From the NCBI RefSeq assembly GCF_032362555.1, contig NC_083531.1:3348001-3412000 (forward strand): DNA of 64,000 nucleotides, in the 5' to 3' direction. Below are positions 61,856-64,000 of this stretch, piece after piece (the stretch's first letter is position 1; each line of letters begins with the position of its first letter). This DNA comes from Amyelois transitella (Eukaryota; Arthropoda; Insecta; Lepidoptera; Pyralidae). Under the pieces are notes generated by a model. That model was not told the DNA's origin. It was given only the letters and a program-made list of their open reading frames with translations, and searched no databases. Made by a program: the position numbers and the translations under genes.

Positions 61856-63668
61856 CTATTCCGTATCAGAATCGCTCGTCTTCCTCCTCCTCCTCTTCTT
61901 CCCCCTTTTCTTCGTAACAACTCTCTTCGGCTCCGGCCTCAAGTGCTGATGGTATTGTCTGATGTGAGAGTGAATGTTGCCCTTGTGAGCGCACCGGTAC
62001 TCGCACAAGTGACATTTATATGGTCTCTCACCCGTGTGTATCTGTGTAAGACACGGGTAAAAATAGAAATAGATTTATTTTCAAAATAAGTAAATAAGAT
62101 TAAAGAGTTTATCTATATTTGTAAATTGACGTCGACTTAAATTTTCAAAAGTAACACAAGGTATCACTTATTTGACGTCGCATCACTTAAACCTAATTAT
62201 ATCTACTACCGCTTCCAAAGTGTAGAAGAAGCGGCGGAACAAACTGCACTGCAGCATTTTCTTCTACATTCATTCATGTTTTTTAATGTAGGTAGACAAT
62301 GTGCATTCGTCCACGATTTAGATTTAAAAGATCTATATTTGTAAATTGACGTCCGATGAAAATGCTGCAGTGTAGTTTGTTCCGCCGCTTCTTCTACACA
62401 TGCGCTTTGGAAGCGGTAGTTAGTAGTAATAATTAGATTTAAGTGATGTGACGTCAATAAGTGATACCTTGTATCCAATTTTGAAAATAAATCTATTCTA
62501 TTCTATTCTTTTCACCGGATGTCAATTTACAAATATACCTAGATAAACTCTTAAATCTTAAACGTGGACGAATGCACATAAATTGGTATAAATTAATTTA
62601 TGCCAGTTTCCCGTGTGGTTACCGGCACTATTCATGGAATAGGACCTCTCTTTCCTATTGCAGATTTTTATGTACCTACTGATTTAATCACTATGATTTA
62701 ATTGGGACCATGATCACGAGGTATAATTACATTATAAGTACAATACTTAAGCTATGTTCCTTAGAGATAAGCCTGTTATGACACGCTGTAATAAATTAAT
62801 GAACTAAACTATACTAACTAACTTAAAAAATTATAATAGAATAAATAAATGTGCCATCCGAAAAAAAAATTAAATAAATATTTCAATATAAGTTGGATTA
62901 GGTTTTCTGCAAAAAATGAACAGATCAGACGGGAGACGCTTCTTGTAAAAACCTGACTCGCCCAATCCAGAATCCATGGTCAAAGCCGTCACTCCGGGCT
63001 CCTCTTCAAAGGGGTCAAGAATACATACACATAAATAATTACATCTATATCTCTTGCGGGGTAGACAGGACCAACAGGCTTCAATGACTGAAAGGCTACG
63101 TTCAGCTGTACAGCTTAATTCAAATAGTGACAGGTTTTACGTATCTTATCGCCTCTATAAAGACGACAAGAAGAATGAAGAATACATGCACACATACATA
63201 TCGTCACTTCTATATCCCTTGCGGGGTAGACATAGCCACGTTCAGCTTCATGATGGAATTGAAGTCAAATAGTGACAGGTTGCTAGCCCATCGCCTAAAA
63301 GAAGAATCCCAAGTTTATAAGCCTATCCCTTAGTCGCCTTTTACGACATCCATGAGAAAGAGATGGAGTAGTCCTATTCTTTTTTGTATTGGTTCCGGGA
63401 ACTACACGGCAATGAAGAATAGATGTGGAAAATAACCCGGGCCTAAGAAGATAATACCACTCACCCTGATATGAATCTTCAAATCGCCCTTCGAGCCAAA
63501 CGACTTGTCGCAATAATCACATGTAGGACAGTTATTCTTGTTCTTCTTATTGTGTACGTACAATTTGTGGGCGAGCATTATGGGGTGGGACGAGTAGTAT
63601 TTGTTACAAATATCACATTTATGCTTAATTCCGGAATGTTTGTCTTTGTGTACTTTTAACTGTCTCTC
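61856..63668 (-). CDS. C2H2 zinc-finger protein, last two exons
   Basis: Exons 63668-63465 (acceptor CTTACTTAG, donor AGG|GTGAGT) and 62041-61856 (acceptor TTACACAG, stop TAG at 61858-61856) join in phase 0, giving 129 residues. They contain fingers beginning CDICNKYYSS and CDYCDKSFGS. The classic linker IHTGERPYKC crosses into the last exon, where a finger with CHLCEYRC follows. A basic tail (KKRGKKRRRRK) then ends in SDSDTE. The linker and basic tail point to a nuclear DNA-binding protein. The 5' part lies beyond the window. The intron holds inverted family U repeats and SINE fragments. Confidence 0.85.
62060..62585. repeat. Inverted pair of family U repeats
   Basis: A minus-orientation copy (62060-62265) faces a plus-orientation copy (62268-62515) that ends ATAAATCTATTCTATTC. 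A further reverse fragment lies at 62515-62585. Confidence 0.8.
62915..63015 (+). mobile_element. S2-type SINE, tail part
   Basis: It contains CTTGTAAAAACCTGACTCGCC and CCATGGTCAAAGCC-like blocks. Confidence 0.55.
63030..63130 (-). mobile_element. RTE-tailed SINE, 5'-truncated
   Basis: Tail half only (CTTGCGGGGTAGACAGGACC). Confidence 0.8.
63190..63415 (-). mobile_element. RTE-tailed SINE with internal deletion
   Basis: The hairpin segment between GGGTAGACATAG and CCACGTTCAGC is missing. Head at 63380-63411. Confidence 0.88.
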
Positions 63669-64000
63669 CTAAGTAAGAAAAAGAAATGGAAATTATTTTA
63701 ACTTGAAATGACGACCTTTAATTTTGATTTACTCTGTGTGTATAAGTACCTATTAGGTATATTTGAATTTGTAGTACCGACAAAAATTTTGAGGTGAACT
63801 TTTTGGCGGGAACCCAAACGTCATATTGTTTGTGAAGTAATATCTTTTTTTTTTAATGTGGTGTGTCCCGATAAAGGGCAAAGTAAATCACACACAGCTA
63901 AAAAAGAAACCCATAAAGAAGTTGCCCCAACAAAATAAGTTTGAGGCGGAATTTCCGTACAATTCTTTTGTCGGGTAAAGAGACGTCATTGATTTTTGGC
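63669..64000. other. Intron or 5' flank of the last zinc-finger gene
   Basis: Nothing recognised apart from a possible RTE 3'-end scrap at the very edge (GGGTAAAGAGACGTCATTG). Confidence 0.45.

Overview
The window is an insect nuclear genome segment, most likely from a moth or butterfly. The evidence is intron-containing genes with GT-AG junctions, a very heavy load of short interspersed elements, degenerate repeats with the CCCGCGACT-type ends familiar from Lepidoptera, RTE-like LINEs with (TATG)n tails, and insect-type protein sequences. There is no sign of a prokaryote: no operons, no CRISPR and no true tRNA or rRNA genes.

Layout. (1) 1-5.7 kb: a DDE-transposase-like gene on the minus strand whose last coding exon is cut by a SINE with a perfect 14-bp target duplication. 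(2) 5.7-12.9 kb: a hAT-type MITE, a piggyBac-type MITE and a plus-strand gene for a large U1/matrin-type zinc-finger protein with recent internal tandem duplications. (3) 15.8-43.4 kb: one 28-exon gene on the minus strand for Sra-1/CYFIP, the Rac1-binding subunit of the WAVE actin-nucleation complex. All exons were located, all phases agree, and the CDS adds up to 1250 residues. Its introns are packed with SINEs, other repeats and, strikingly, tandem arrays of its own exon edges with their splice sites. (4) 43.7-47.1 kb: a near full-length RTE-like LINE, minus strand. (5) 49.8-52.0 kb: a two-exon C2H2 zinc-finger gene, minus strand. (6) 53.2-55.8 kb: a second, 5'-truncated RTE-like copy, plus strand, with a 13-bp target duplication. 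(7) 56.0-57.2 kb: a mitochondrial phosphatidylserine decarboxylase with an uninterrupted coding region. (8) 57-64 kb: repeats and the last two exons of another C2H2 zinc-finger gene, minus strand, which continues beyond the window.

Two themes stand out. First, the abundant ~265-bp SINE and the RTE-like LINE share both ends. Their 3' tails form the same stem-loop with a compensatory base-pair change, and the LINE's own 5' end (inside its target duplication) is the SINE head. The SINE therefore looks LINE-derived or LINE-coupled at both termini. Second, Sra-1 introns carry partial exon copies next to at least six exons (6, 10, 11, 15, 21, 25). The largest array repeats the exon-21 end that encodes the Rac1 D-site motif YGSPG together with its 5' splice site.

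The host genes are unrelated in function (actin regulation, phospholipid synthesis, zinc-finger proteins). No operon-like logic links them. Repeat coordinates are accurate to about 10 bp unless a target duplication is given.
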